A stretch of 64,000 nt of DNA, taken from the NCBI RefSeq assembly GCF_900187965.1, contig NZ_FZNL01000007.1, forward strand, positions 128,405 through 192,404. The letters are read 5' to 3'. Shown piece after piece: positions 54,530-63,818 of the stretch. The first letter of the stretch is position 1, and each line of letters opens with the position of its first letter. The notes below the pieces were generated by a model. It did no database searches and had not been told where the DNA came from. It saw nothing but the letters and a program-made list of their open reading frames with translations. The translations under genes were made by a program, and so were the position numbers. The stretch is from Flavobacterium sp. ov086. Its GTDB lineage: Bacteria; Bacteroidota; Bacteroidia; Flavobacteriales; Flavobacteriaceae.

Positions 54530-56524
54530 TTAATCTTTTAAATTTGTTTTTATTTCGCTTTTTTTGCCATCAATGGTAATGTTTAAGCTAATATTTCCTT
54601 TCTCATAATCATTGTCTTTATTTGGCTTAATGTTTATTTTTGGGGTTTTATTTCCGTTAAACGGATATAATATTGTTATGAATTGCTGGGTTGTATCGTC
54701 ACTTTTAGACTTTTCGAAAACAAAGGCAGGGCGGGAAATTTCTTTGGCATAAACATACGATACTTTTCCTTCTTCTTCCTTTAGGGTTACTTTATCAGTA
54801 TTTAAAGATTGTATCAAAAGGTTATTACCATCTTCGTAAGTCGTGTAAACTTTATCATTGCTTTTATCATAAACAGGTTTGCTGTCTTCTTTCAATTGAA
54901 AATGAATACCAAGGTTTCCGGTAGCTTTTCCAATGGCTTTATCAATGATTAGAAAGTACTTTTGATCTATAAAAAACACACTGCGTTGATGGTTTAAATC
55001 TGTATAACTTGGATTTGTATAGGTTAATAAATCAAGGTTTTTGCTGGTTTTCCACTTGTTTTGTTCAGCTTTGGTAATAACCATATTCTGATTGTCTAAT
55101 GTCAAAGTGCTATGAATTCTGGTTTGACGAAACCAATTTCTCATCTTAGTAACTTCGGCATCACCACTATAAATATAACAACCGGTATCTGGTGTAAAAT
55201 TGCGTCCTTTTATCCAAAGCTCAAAAGTTCCGTTGTCCGGTTGCGCGTGAAATTCGGCAGGAGGTCCGGCTTTCATAATCATTACTGTTGATTTCTCGTT
55301 CCAACCATTTCTAAAAGTATAGAAACCGCCATTTGGCAACTCGTGTGAGGTATAATTTGGCAATGAACCTTCTTTACCTTCAGTAGCAAAATATTTAATT
55401 GAGTTGTTGTCAGGAAAGGTTTTCGACCAGCTTAAATATTGTTTCATTCTGCCGCTTTTATCAAATATCCATGCATCGCCAAACATTGGAGTGCTATAGT
55501 CCGGGAAAGATATATTGGCTATAGCCGAAATCATTTTTTCAATCGTTTTGCTATAACTATCAGGAAATTCTTTTTCCATACCCGCCATTTTTGCTGAGTT
55601 ATAAGCTTTCATAAAGATATCAATACTGGCAACGTGGTAAATAGGAGAGAGTTCCCATTGAACGCCATCTGCAAGAACCTGCAGTTTTATTTCGCGATTC
55701 AAAACTTCGATACCACTTTTACGCCATTGTTCTGCTTGTTTAAGTTCAGGAAAAGAAGCACCTGCACCTAAAACGCGCTGCGCTTCAAACAGTAAATGAT
55801 TACCGTCTTTAGTATAGTTTTTAGGGATATAATCGGCTTGTTTATTATAACTTTCCAAAAATTCCATTAAAAAAGCTGGAGTGAAGTTGGGAGAAACTAC
55901 AAATAAATTGAATGTTCCAACAAGGCTTTGAATACGATCGGATACTTCGAGAGGTCTCCAGGCTATTCCATCATTTTCTTTAGAACGTCCTAAGTAATTT
56001 TTCTTATTCCAATCGCGAAATTGAGAAATCCATTCTTTGGCATATTTTTCATCACCCGTGCTGCGATACGCCATTCCCATTGGTTGCCACCAGGTTACGC
56101 GGTGCAATTGCCAGCGGACTTCATTGTCTTTTACCGGCCAATAATCCCAATTGATGTCTTGTCCGTAATCAAAAAAGCCATATCCCTTTTGAGGTTGAAA
56201 TTTATGAAGTAAAGCATTATCTGCTTTTTCAAGATTGGATTTCCCAATATCTTTTCCTTTAAATCTCGCTTCGTCACCTACATTAAATTCAGGATTTTTG
56301 ATGCTTTTTCGGTTGCGATAATAATTCAGTAATTCTTTGGCTGCAGCCTCATATTGTGCGGTTTTAAAAAGAGAGTTGACTTTTTCTAAGCCCGGATATT
56401 CAAGATTAATAATGTCGAAGCTTTCTTTTTTTACCGAAGCTTCCTGAGCTTCAGAAAAACAGACTGTCAGTAGCATAAAAAACAGCGCTGTCGTTTTTTT
56501 TAAATTTTTCATTTGGTTTTTCAT
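54530..56524 (-). CDS. hepC: Heparinase III / heparan-sulfate lyase (PL12)
   Basis: 664 residues with a signal peptide ending near FSEAQ. It resembles, as I recall it, Pedobacter heparinus heparinase III over its whole length: LEYPGLEKVN, KGYGFFDYGQDINW, WPVKDNEVRWQLHRV, WRPLEVSDRIQSL, DGNHLLFEAQR, YSTPMFGDAWI, EFHAQPDNGTFELWIKGRNF and RIHSTLTLDNQNMVITKA. The catalytic residues correspond to Asn242, Tyr296 and His426, two ahead of those in the known enzyme. An N-terminal alpha/alpha toroid is followed by a beta-sandwich. It cleaves the glucosamine-uronate bond of low-sulfated heparan sulfate by elimination in the periplasm. It follows the PL8-like gene, with a hairpin between them. Confidence 0.95.
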   Translation of the reverse strand: MKNQMKNLKKTTALFFMLLTVCFSEAQEASVKKESFDIINLEYPGLEKVNSLFKTAQYEAAAKELLNYYRNRKSIKNPEFNVGDEARFKGKDIGKSNLEKADNALLHKFQPQKGYGFFDYGQDINWDYWPVKDNEVRWQLHRVTWWQPMGMAYRSTGDEKYAKEWISQFRDWNKKNYLGRSKENDGIAWRPLEVSDRIQSLVGTFNLFVVSPNFTPAFLMEFLESYNKQADYIPKNYTKDGNHLLFEAQRVLGAGASFPELKQAEQWRKSGIEVLNREIKLQVLADGVQWELSPIYHVASIDIFMKAYNSAKMAGMEKEFPDSYSKTIEKMISAIANISFPDYSTPMFGDAWIFDKSGRMKQYLSWSKTFPDNNSIKYFATEGKEGSLPNYTSHELPNGGFYTFRNGWNEKSTVMIMKAGPPAEFHAQPDNGTFELWIKGRNFTPDTGCYIYSGDAEVTKMRNWFRQTRIHSTLTLDNQNMVITKAEQNKWKTSKNLDLLTYTNPSYTDLNHQRSVFFIDQKYFLIIDKAIGKATGNLGIHFQLKEDSKPVYDKSNDKVYTTYEDGNNLLIQSLNTDKVTLKEEEGKVSYVYAKEISRPAFVFEKSKSDDTTQQFITILYPFNGNKTPKINIKPNKDNDYEKGNISLNITIDGKKSEIKTNLKD

Positions 56525-56550
56525 TAATAGATAAAGTTTTAAAATAAAAT

Positions 56551-56594
56551 AAGAAGCTATTAAAATTGACTTTTAGGATCAAAAATAGCTTCTT
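56551..56594 (-). terminator. Hairpin between PL8-like and heparinase III genes
   Basis: AAGAAGCTATT (56551-56561) pairs with AATAGCTTCTT (56584-56594). On the minus strand it is followed by ATTTTATTTT. It lies 37 bases past the PL8-like stop and 26 bases before the hepC start, so it may terminate or attenuate. Confidence 0.6.
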
Positions 56595-56631
56595 AAGTTT
56601 TTATTGTGGTATTAAAGGCATCAAAGTTTAA

Positions 56632-59600
56632 TTATTGTTTTATAAGTTTTACGATTCTCTTAATGTAGCCTTGAGATATTTCAGCCAGATAAATCCCGGG
56701 ACGTAAGTTGTTTCCGAACGAAATTGTTTGTCCGTAATCTGATTTTGTAGCACAAATTCGTCTTCCTAAAATATCAAATACAGTAATTTGAATAGCTTGT
56801 GTAGTATCGCCTCCGGTTATGTTTAATTGAAATACTGTTTTTGTTGGGTTTGGAGAAACAACAACTGTGAAAATATTTAAATCTAAAATATTCCTGCTTT
56901 CTGTATTCTCGCAAGAACCCAAGTAACAACCGTGAGCCAAATGACTTGAAATAGCATTTGTAGAAATGCAGAGACTATTATTGTTATGACATATTGTTAT
57001 TTTGTTCGAAGCGCAACGAACATCAGTTACTGTTATTTGTTTTGCTATTGTGCTATTACAACCTAGAGCATCTGTAATTGTCACGGTATAAATGTGTGTT
57101 CCCGTTGCTGACGGATTTACAGTAGTGCTTTGCGTTGTAGCTCCGTTGCTCCATAAATAAGTGTAAGGCACTATACCATTTGCAGGTGTTGCGGTCAATG
57201 TTAGTGAAGAAGCGCCATAACCCAAATAAATAGTATTAGCTTTTCCTCCTGGATTTACAGCATAGACATCAGCAATGCTTCCCGAAACAGGATTGTTTAT
57301 GGTTACTGTTGTTATTGCTTTTTTGTTGTTTTCTGCAATATCAGTAATAGTCCAAGTTATTGTTGATGTTCCCGTATTGAAATTTCCACTTGCATCCAAT
57401 CCGTTTCCAGTTCTTGTAGTTGCGCCGGTTATTTCGTAGATAATAGATTTTATCGTACAATTATCATTGGCTGTTGCCAAAGGAATAGTATAATTTGCGT
57501 TTGCATCATAACAAAGAGAAACCGAAGCAGTAGAACTTACCGTTGGAGTTTCAGAATCTGTAACGGTAACGGTTTGTGTAGCATTGCTGATATTACTATT
57601 TTCATCTTCTGCCTTCCAGTTTACGATCGTAGAACCTACGGGAAATATTGCAGGAGCATCATTTGTGATACTTGCAATACCACAGTTGTCAGTTACAATT
57701 GGATTTGTTAGCGTTAACGTTTTTCCACATTGACCTGAATCATTGCTTAATGTTATATCAATTGGCGTAGTGAAAACTGGTTTTTCCTCGTCTTTAACCG
57801 TAACTGTAAAAGTCAATGTCAAAGTATTGCAGGCATCACTTGCATTCCACGTTACAGTTGTAACTCCTTTATTGAAAACTACATTTTGTAATGTTGTACT
57901 TCCTGTTGCGATTGTTGCTCCGCTTAAAGCGTAATTTAAAGTCGAGTCTCCGCAATTGCTGGTTAATGCAGCATCAAATTCATTGCCAACAACAGTATAA
58001 CTGCAAACACCTGAAGTGGTATTTACAGAAGCATTATCTTTTGGTTTAATAGTCGAAGACGGTTTTACCAGTTCGGTTTGTATGGTTAATCCGTTAATGG
58101 TTTTAAAAGCTATTTTGGTATTATTTCCATCAAAAGTGGTCGATACATTATTTGCAGGAGATGCTAGAACCCATTTCCCAACAATTGTAAGTGTTACGGT
58201 TTCAGTTTGTGGAGCTCTGTTCAAAATCGAGTTTTGACCGCTAATCTGATTCCAGGTATAAGTTTCATTTGCAGTCAATAATCCTAAGTTTGGATTGGTA
58301 AGACTTACTTTTAGTTTGTTTCCGCCATCTACTTTTTGAGTCATTATTGTAGCCTGTTTGTCTACGCTTACCACAACATCATAAGTAAAAACCGTTGCAG
58401 GATTGAAGATTACATATCCAAATATAGATTCGGGAACATATTCGACAATATGCGCCTGACTGTTTTGATGGTAAATCTTGAAATAAGACGAAAAGTTATT
58501 TGCCAATTGTTGCGTAGTCGTTTGTCCGCCTTGCATTACAATTGCGTATTGAAATTTTGCCTGAGCCGGTGCAATTCCGTGATTGATATATGCTGTTGTA
58601 AAATTTCCTGTAGTATTGACTGTGTTGCTGTTATTTCTGGAATTTTGAACAACTCTATTAATGGTAATTGCATCTGTATTGGAAGAATTTGCAGGAACTA
58701 CATAACCATTTCCTGTGGCGTCTGTTGCCCAAAAACCTCCGCCAGTCTGTGAAAAATTATAGCTGGTTCCCGTTGCAGTATTACCATTTACATAAGTTGG
58801 AGTATTGATATCTGTAAGATTGGTTTGAAATAAAGTAGTCTGAATAGGATAAGTTCCGTTTGTGTCCCTGATATTAGAACCAAGACAAAGAATCATGTCT
58901 TTAAAAAAGAAATTAGATTTTAAAGCTGTCATTCCGGTAGCAGAATTATAATCTTTATAATCAATCCCAAAAACACCATTATTATCCAATGAAGCATGCG
59001 TTAGAAAAGGTTTCCCGTTCATTTCACGCATTTTGCCTGTACTAAGAATATTTAGCGGAAGATAAGCAACCGTAGTTCCTGGAACATGTGACCAGTCCCA
59101 GCCATTTTCTGTAAAACCGTTTGAATTTCCTGATGTAAGTAATTCTATGGCTCCTGCAGAAGTATATCGTCCGAAAACATTCTCTGTAGCCGAATTTTCG
59201 AAATGCCAGATATTTTTGCTTGTTCCTTTTGCACTTGCCTGAAATCCGTTGTATTTATGAACACTTAAACCTGCGTATGGAAAATTAAATTGTCCTTCGG
59301 CTATTTCGGGTTGTGCAGTAAGTCCTGAATTTAAAGTCTGCAAAATGTCCATTACGCCACCGGGAGTATAGACCATGGTAATCGAAATTACATTTTGTCT
59401 CAGTAAATTGAGGTTTGCTGTAGCAGAAATATTCCAAAGTCTCAGAAACTCTCTTCCCGCATCTGCATTAGCAACAGGATCCGTCACATATAAAAAAGCC
59501 AAAGCTGGTCGTAGATCATTATAAGAATCTGTATTGGTTGGAAATCTTCCGGCAAGACTAAGCGGCATTTCAAAGCCTTTGCTGAATTTACTGTAGTTTA

Positions 59601-60549
59601 AAATGGCTTTCTTTAAATTGTTTTGGGCTTCTGTATTTAATTCATAAGCCGTATTTTTTAGCATCATATTCATGATCGAAGATTGATGTAAAGCATCTAC
59701 ACCGTAAGAATTTGAATATGCTCCTCTATGATGATAGGTTATAAAATCAGGTTTAATGCAATCATTCCATCCATTGCTGATTTTTAAGGCATTGTCAATA
59801 TATCTTTTTAGGAAATCCATATTGGCAATTTTTGTAGTATCAGAATCTTCCTGAGCCAATATGTAACAAAGTCTTTGCTGAATTGAAGAACGGATAATAT
59901 CAGTATTAAAACCGGGATTGGTAAAATGAAAATCAGGATAATCCGGTGATATAAAAGTGGTTAATGTCTTTAATGCTCCCATGTGATGATCAAATTCTCC
60001 GGCAGCAATCAATTCGTCTTTCATTAAAAGTACTGAAGTAGCATAAGCAGACGATCGCAAACAAATTCCGTGACCGCTTGTGATAACTTCTTCTGTGGCG
60101 GGAATTGCGAGATAGGCAAAATCTGTAGTACTGCTAATGCCTTTTGCTTTCATATAATTAAAAAGCGAAAGTATGGTATCTCTTAAAGTCGGACTGTGAT
60201 AATCCGGATTGGGATTGGTGGCGGAACCTTTTAATTGATACAGGAAAACCAATCTGATAAGCTTTTGTTCAACAATTACCTGATAGGCAGTTTGGTCAGC
60301 AGTTACCGTAAAATTCCAAAGAGCGCCGGGATTGTTGAAATCATAAGCCGACAGGTTTTTTGCTGCTATTCCGTTGGTGAGATACCGACTGTATCGCTCA
60401 TTAACTTGTGAATTCGAATAATCAAGATTTTCTCCCGTGAGCCAATTTCGATACTTTGTTTTAATGTTATTGATGTCGCTCAATTGCGCATACGAAAAAT
60501 TGAATACTAAGGCGATTAGCCATGCGGATAAAAGTAATTTTTTACACAT
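56632..60549 (-). CDS. Secreted PL8-like lyase with HYR domains and T9SS sorting domain
   Basis: About 1305 residues from the start at 60549 (MCKKLLLSAWLIALVF), chosen because it gives a proper signal peptide (NFSYAQ); an ATG 22 codons upstream does not. An alpha/alpha toroid holds the likely catalytic patch FITYHHRGAYSNSYG (~270-283), and the super-sandwich domain KSNFFFKDMILCLGSNI is typical of PL8 chondroitin/hyaluronan lyases. Then come two or three HYR-type repeats (VTVKDEEKPVFTTP, VTVTDSETPTVSS), a PKD-like segment (YTYLWSNGATTQSTTV) and a Cys-rich module ending HGCYLGSCE. The C-terminus is a type IX secretion domain (VVSPNPTKTVFQLNI ... GIYLAEI). Probably exported to the cell surface to start depolymerisation. 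Substrate is inferred. Confidence 0.87.
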   Translation of the reverse strand: MCKKLLLSAWLIALVFNFSYAQLSDINNIKTKYRNWLTGENLDYSNSQVNERYSRYLTNGIAAKNLSAYDFNNPGALWNFTVTADQTAYQVIVEQKLIRLVFLYQLKGSATNPNPDYHSPTLRDTILSLFNYMKAKGISSTTDFAYLAIPATEEVITSGHGICLRSSAYATSVLLMKDELIAAGEFDHHMGALKTLTTFISPDYPDFHFTNPGFNTDIIRSSIQQRLCYILAQEDSDTTKIANMDFLKRYIDNALKISNGWNDCIKPDFITYHHRGAYSNSYGVDALHQSSIMNMMLKNTAYELNTEAQNNLKKAILNYSKFSKGFEMPLSLAGRFPTNTDSYNDLRPALAFLYVTDPVANADAGREFLRLWNISATANLNLLRQNVISITMVYTPGGVMDILQTLNSGLTAQPEIAEGQFNFPYAGLSVHKYNGFQASAKGTSKNIWHFENSATENVFGRYTSAGAIELLTSGNSNGFTENGWDWSHVPGTTVAYLPLNILSTGKMREMNGKPFLTHASLDNNGVFGIDYKDYNSATGMTALKSNFFFKDMILCLGSNIRDTNGTYPIQTTLFQTNLTDINTPTYVNGNTATGTSYNFSQTGGGFWATDATGNGYVVPANSSNTDAITINRVVQNSRNNSNTVNTTGNFTTAYINHGIAPAQAKFQYAIVMQGGQTTTQQLANNFSSYFKIYHQNSQAHIVEYVPESIFGYVIFNPATVFTYDVVVSVDKQATIMTQKVDGGNKLKVSLTNPNLGLLTANETYTWNQISGQNSILNRAPQTETVTLTIVGKWVLASPANNVSTTFDGNNTKIAFKTINGLTIQTELVKPSSTIKPKDNASVNTTSGVCSYTVVGNEFDAALTSNCGDSTLNYALSGATIATGSTTLQNVVFNKGVTTVTWNASDACNTLTLTFTVTVKDEEKPVFTTPIDITLSNDSGQCGKTLTLTNPIVTDNCGIASITNDAPAIFPVGSTIVNWKAEDENSNISNATQTVTVTDSETPTVSSTASVSLCYDANANYTIPLATANDNCTIKSIIYEITGATTRTGNGLDASGNFNTGTSTITWTITDIAENNKKAITTVTINNPVSGSIADVYAVNPGGKANTIYLGYGASSLTLTATPANGIVPYTYLWSNGATTQSTTVNPSATGTHIYTVTITDALGCNSTIAKQITVTDVRCASNKITICHNNNSLCISTNAISSHLAHGCYLGSCENTESRNILDLNIFTVVVSPNPTKTVFQLNITGGDTTQAIQITVFDILGRRICATKSDYGQTISFGNNLRPGIYLAEISQGYIKRIVKLIKQ

Positions 60550-60623
60550 AAGATTAATTGTTAATAGACTAGTTAGTAGAATTATTTTGGTGTGGTTATT
60601 CTGTATTCTTAGCAATTATTTCA

Positions 60624-60688
60624 AATAGTATTCTTAAAGTATTTATTGCGATAAAGTCATTTATAATATTTTAAATTAGAATACTATT
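60624..60688. repeat. 11-bp inverted repeat upstream of PL8-like gene
   Basis: AATAGTATTCT (60624-60634) and AGAATACTATT (60678-60688) are exact inverted copies 43 bases apart, 75-139 bases before the PL8-like start. It could be an operator. Nothing else stands out in the gap 60550-60863. Confidence 0.45.
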
Positions 60689-60863
60689 GGTTTTTTAAAT
60701 CAAGCTATAAGGCCAGGAATTCTTTAGTGTACACAGTACTTCAAATGTTTTTTGGCAAACTATTTATCATTCGAACAAGTACAATACTTTTTGTAATCCC
60801 TAACCTGATAAGCTTCATTTATTGTGTTTCTTCCGCTGGCTGAAAATCAAAAAAAGGAATTGG

Positions 60864-62066
60864 TTAGATTTCAATTTTTTTGATTGTAGCGTATCTTTTC
60901 AAAGCTTCCAGATAATAATAATCGGCATAATCAAGTGGCGTATCAATCTCTGAATTGTATAAAAAAGCACCAACGCTGTGTTTCAAAATGAAATAATTAT
61001 TCTCACCCGGTTTTGCTAAATAAGTATCTGACGAAAGAGATTTTAAAATATCTTCGGCATAATCAGCATATTTTTTTCCGTCTTTTACCTGAGTACTTAA
61101 ATCCAATAAAGCCGAAGCTATAACGGCTGCTGCCGAAGCATCTCTTGGAGCCAGTTCTGCGGTATCTAAAGCATTATGAACATCAAAATCCCAAACCGGT
61201 ACTTTGTCTTTTGGCATTCGGGGATGATTCATGATAAAAGAAGCGATATGTTCTGCTTGTTGCAAAAACTTTGGATTTTTGGTATTGGCATAACACATCG
61301 TATAACCGTATAATCCCCAAGCTTGTCCGCGTGCCCAAGCCGAATCGTCGGTAACGCCCTGATGTGTTCCTTTGCGCAATACTTTGCCCGTTTTAGGATC
61401 ATAATCTACCAAGTGATACGAACTATAATCTTTTCTATAATGATTTTTCATTGTAGTCAAAGCATGCGTACTGGCAGCATTAGTATATTCAGGTTTATTA
61501 AATTGAAGTGCACTCCAGTATAAATACTCCAGATTCATCATGTTATCGATAATAACCGGATAATGCAACCAAGGGAAATTCCAGGAACGTATTGTTCCAA
61601 CAGTTGGGCTAAAACGTGCATAAAGATTTGCAGCACCATCTGCCAATACCGGAAGATAAATTTTGTCTCCTGTAATTCTGTACGCATTTCCATAAGAACA
61701 ATACAACATGAAACCAACATCATGTGTATTTTTTATATTTCGAATAGAATCTAGTGCAAGGGTGAATTTTTTGGCTTCTTCGGCCAATGTTTTATCTCCC
61801 GTAAGTTCATAGCCATACCAAAGACTTCCGGGAAAGAAACCCGTAGTCCAGTCTGTCAAACCGGCAAGTCTTACAGTTCCATCAGGATTTACCGAACGCG
61901 GATTTTTTCCGGGTTTATAAGTTTGAGCAGCTTTGTTTAATTGAAATTGAACTACTTCAGTTGTTTTTTTAAACCAAAGCAAAGATGGATCATCCTGAAC
62001 AGGTTTAGCAAAAGCACTAAAAGTAATGGTGGAAAGGACTAGAAATAAGTTGAAGGTTTTTTTCAT
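60864..62066 (-). CDS. GH88 unsaturated glucuronyl hydrolase
   Basis: 400 residues with a signal peptide ending near FSAFA. The (alpha/alpha)6 barrel is shown by LTDWTTGFFPGSLWYGYELT, THDVGFMLYCSYGNAYRITG (Asp116), VIIDNMMNLEYLYWSA (catalytic Asp174), HQGVTDDSAWARGQAWGLYG and PRDASAAAVIASALLDLS. The two aspartates match the pair seen in characterised enzymes. It hydrates and releases the 4,5-unsaturated uronate from the ends of lyase products. This feeds KduI. It is the most upstream gene of the PUL on the minus strand and has the 17-base candidate site 99 bases upstream. Confidence 0.93.
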   Translation of the reverse strand: MKKTFNLFLVLSTITFSAFAKPVQDDPSLLWFKKTTEVVQFQLNKAAQTYKPGKNPRSVNPDGTVRLAGLTDWTTGFFPGSLWYGYELTGDKTLAEEAKKFTLALDSIRNIKNTHDVGFMLYCSYGNAYRITGDKIYLPVLADGAANLYARFSPTVGTIRSWNFPWLHYPVIIDNMMNLEYLYWSALQFNKPEYTNAASTHALTTMKNHYRKDYSSYHLVDYDPKTGKVLRKGTHQGVTDDSAWARGQAWGLYGYTMCYANTKNPKFLQQAEHIASFIMNHPRMPKDKVPVWDFDVHNALDTAELAPRDASAAAVIASALLDLSTQVKDGKKYADYAEDILKSLSSDTYLAKPGENNYFILKHSVGAFLYNSEIDTPLDYADYYYLEALKRYATIKKIEI

Positions 62067-62164
62067 CGTTTAATCGTTTATATGAATATTCGGTTTGGTT
62101 GAATATTTTATAAAGCGAATTTAAACGGGAGTTAGAAAATGGGCTTTCAGTTTTTATTATAAAT

Positions 62165-62181
62165 GTTTTGAATTTGTGTAA
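62165..62181 (-). promoter_or_regulatory. Candidate regulator site upstream of GH88 gene
   Basis: TTACACAAATTCAAAAC on the minus strand, identical over 17 bases to 46520-46536 upstream of the sulfatase gene. Confidence 0.4.
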
Positions 62182-62242
62182 TGACTATATTTTAAGGGGT
62201 TAATATGGTCATTTGAATTCTTATAATGCTGAAAATTGACAG

Positions 62243-62593
62243 TTATACTGTAGCATTGTTTTCTTTGTTCTTAATATGTTCCCGATGAGATATTCCCCAG
62301 TTAATCATTTCGGTGATAATAGGACCAAATGATTTACAGTAATCTGTAGATTCATAAAGTATCGGTATTATTGCATCTCTGTCTTCTGTTCTTTTGACAA
62401 GATTGTTGAGTTCCATATCTTTTAATTCTTTCGAAAGCATTCGTGAAGTAATTCCCGGAATACTTTGCTGAATTTCTTTAAATCGGGTATTTCCATTACA
62501 GATGGAATTGATAATAGGCAATTTCCATTTACCGCCTAAAACATATATAGTATCCTGAAGTGCGCGAACTTCTTCTTGTTGATTTCTTGCCAT
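62243..62593 (-). CDS. HxlR family transcriptional regulator
   Basis: About 116 residues from 62593 (MARNQQEEVRALQDTIYVLG). An ATG 11 codons earlier is open but would run through a palindrome that looks like an operator. Winged helix-turn-helix of the HxlR type: GGKWKLPIINSICNGNTRFKEI, SIPGITSRMLSKELKDMEL, LVKRTEDRD and the closing FGPIITEMINWGISHREHI. These regulators usually control a divergent redox or detoxification gene, here the SDR gene at 62831 and perhaps the hydrolase at 63819. The inducer is unknown. Confidence 0.9.
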   Translation of the reverse strand: MARNQQEEVRALQDTIYVLGGKWKLPIINSICNGNTRFKEIQQSIPGITSRMLSKELKDMELNNLVKRTEDRDAIIPILYESTDYCKSFGPIITEMINWGISHREHIKNKENNATV

Positions 62594-62602
62594 TGGTAAA
62601 TA

Positions 62603-62622
62603 TTTTATACTAAGGTATAAAA
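62603..62622. promoter_or_regulatory. Candidate HxlR operator
   Basis: TTTTATAC (62603-62610), TAAG, GTATAAAA (62615-62622): a perfect 8-bp inverted repeat ending 10 bases upstream of the HxlR start. Suits binding by a dimeric winged-helix protein and autoregulation. Confidence 0.5.
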
Positions 62623-62798
62623 ACATTTTATAATTTTTTCCAATGTAAGTTGTGCACCGTATAAGTCATATAAGAAAATATAAGTTATTCGTTTACTAAG
62701 CATCTCAACTCAAATGAACTTCAACAACTTACATGGTTTAACTTTTTTAAGCCAGTATACTCAATGATACCGCTGAAAAAGTAATATGTTCTGCGTTT

Positions 62799-62806
62799 TA
62801 ACTTTG
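62799..62806 (+). promoter_or_regulatory. Bacteroidetes -7 element upstream of SDR gene
   Basis: TAACTTTG fits TAnnTTTG, 24 bases before the SDR start. No clear -33 TTG. Confidence 0.5.
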
Positions 62807-62830
62807 TACCGTTAATTTAAAACATAGAAA

Positions 62831-63574
62831 ATGGACAATTTAAAAAATAAAGTTGCGGTAATAACAGGCGGAAATAGCGGTATTGGTTATGCCACTGCAA
62901 AACAATTAAAAGAACAAGGAGCTACAGTTATTATTACCGGAAGAAGAAAAGAAGCAATTGAAAAAGCAGCCTCAGATATGGGTGTTACGGCTATTGTTGC
63001 AAATCAATCAAGTGTTTTGGATATTGATCGTTTAGCTTTAAAAGTAAAAGAAGATTTTGGACCAATTGATATTCTTTTTATCAATGCAGGAATTGCAGGA
63101 TTAGGAACTATTGAGCAAGCAACAGAAGCTTTATATGATGATATTATGAATATAAATCTTAAAGGAGCCTATTTTACTTTAAGCAAATTTATTCCAATTT
63201 TGAAAGACGGTGCTTCAGTAGTATTTCTTTCTTCTAATACTGCAAGTATGAGCGGACAAGGTTCATCAATTTATTCTTCGAGCAAGACGGCTCTTAATGC
63301 TATAATGAAAATTGCGGCGCTTGAATTGGCTCCAAGAAAAATCAGAGTAAATTCAGTAAGTCCGGGTCCAACAGAAACCGAAGTAATGAAAAAAGTAGGT
63401 TTAGACGAAGAAACTGTAAAATCGATAATGGATGTTGTTGTTGACAGAATTCCACTAAAACAAATGGGAACTGCAGCCGATGTTGCAAAAATGATTTCGT
63501 ACATAAGCAGTGAAGCTTCTGTATTTATTACAGGCGCAGATATTATTATGGATGGCGGAATGGTTTTGGCTTAA
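62831..63574 (+). CDS. SDR family NAD(P)-dependent oxidoreductase
   Basis: 247 residues, classical short-chain dehydrogenase. TGGNSGIGYATAKQL binds the nucleotide and TGRRKEA follows the second strand, where the arginines suggest a preference for NADP. INAGIAG replaces the usual NNAG; FLSSNTASM holds the catalytic Ser region and Y148-x-x-x-K152 lies in SSIYSSSKTAL. It ends TGADIIMDGGMVLA. The substrate is unknown. It is divergent from the HxlR regulator and upstream of a hydrolase, an arrangement typical of small stress-response units. Confidence 0.9.
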   Translation: MDNLKNKVAVITGGNSGIGYATAKQLKEQGATVIITGRRKEAIEKAASDMGVTAIVANQSSVLDIDRLALKVKEDFGPIDILFINAGIAGLGTIEQATEALYDDIMNINLKGAYFTLSKFIPILKDGASVVFLSSNTASMSGQGSSIYSSSKTALNAIMKIAALELAPRKIRVNSVSPGPTETEVMKKVGLDEETVKSIMDVVVDRIPLKQMGTAADVAKMISYISSEASVFITGADIIMDGGMVLA

Positions 63575-63818
63575 GCCGAAGATTTAAGTGAGATGTTTTT
63601 AAGTGAGATGTTAAATGTGAATATTCACAATTGACATCTCACTTTGATTTTGGAAAAGTTATCATTAATCTGGTGCGCTAAATTTTTCAAGTTTGAGAAT
63701 GTCCGTTTGGGCATCAACTTCGCCTGTTTGAGATATTTCTTGATTTTAAAAGGCTTGTTATCGGAATACTTTTGATGAAGAAATTAACTGATAAACAAAT
63801 AATTTAAAATCAAAAACA

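Noticed and set aside
58336-58752. 138-codon plus-strand frame
   Set aside because: It is antisense to the PL8-like gene; Cys/Ile-rich shadow translation with no domain.
60550-60615. N-terminal extension of the PL8-like protein by 22 residues
   Set aside because: The start at 60549 gives a standard signal peptide; the extension would put a second hydrophobic stretch in front of it.
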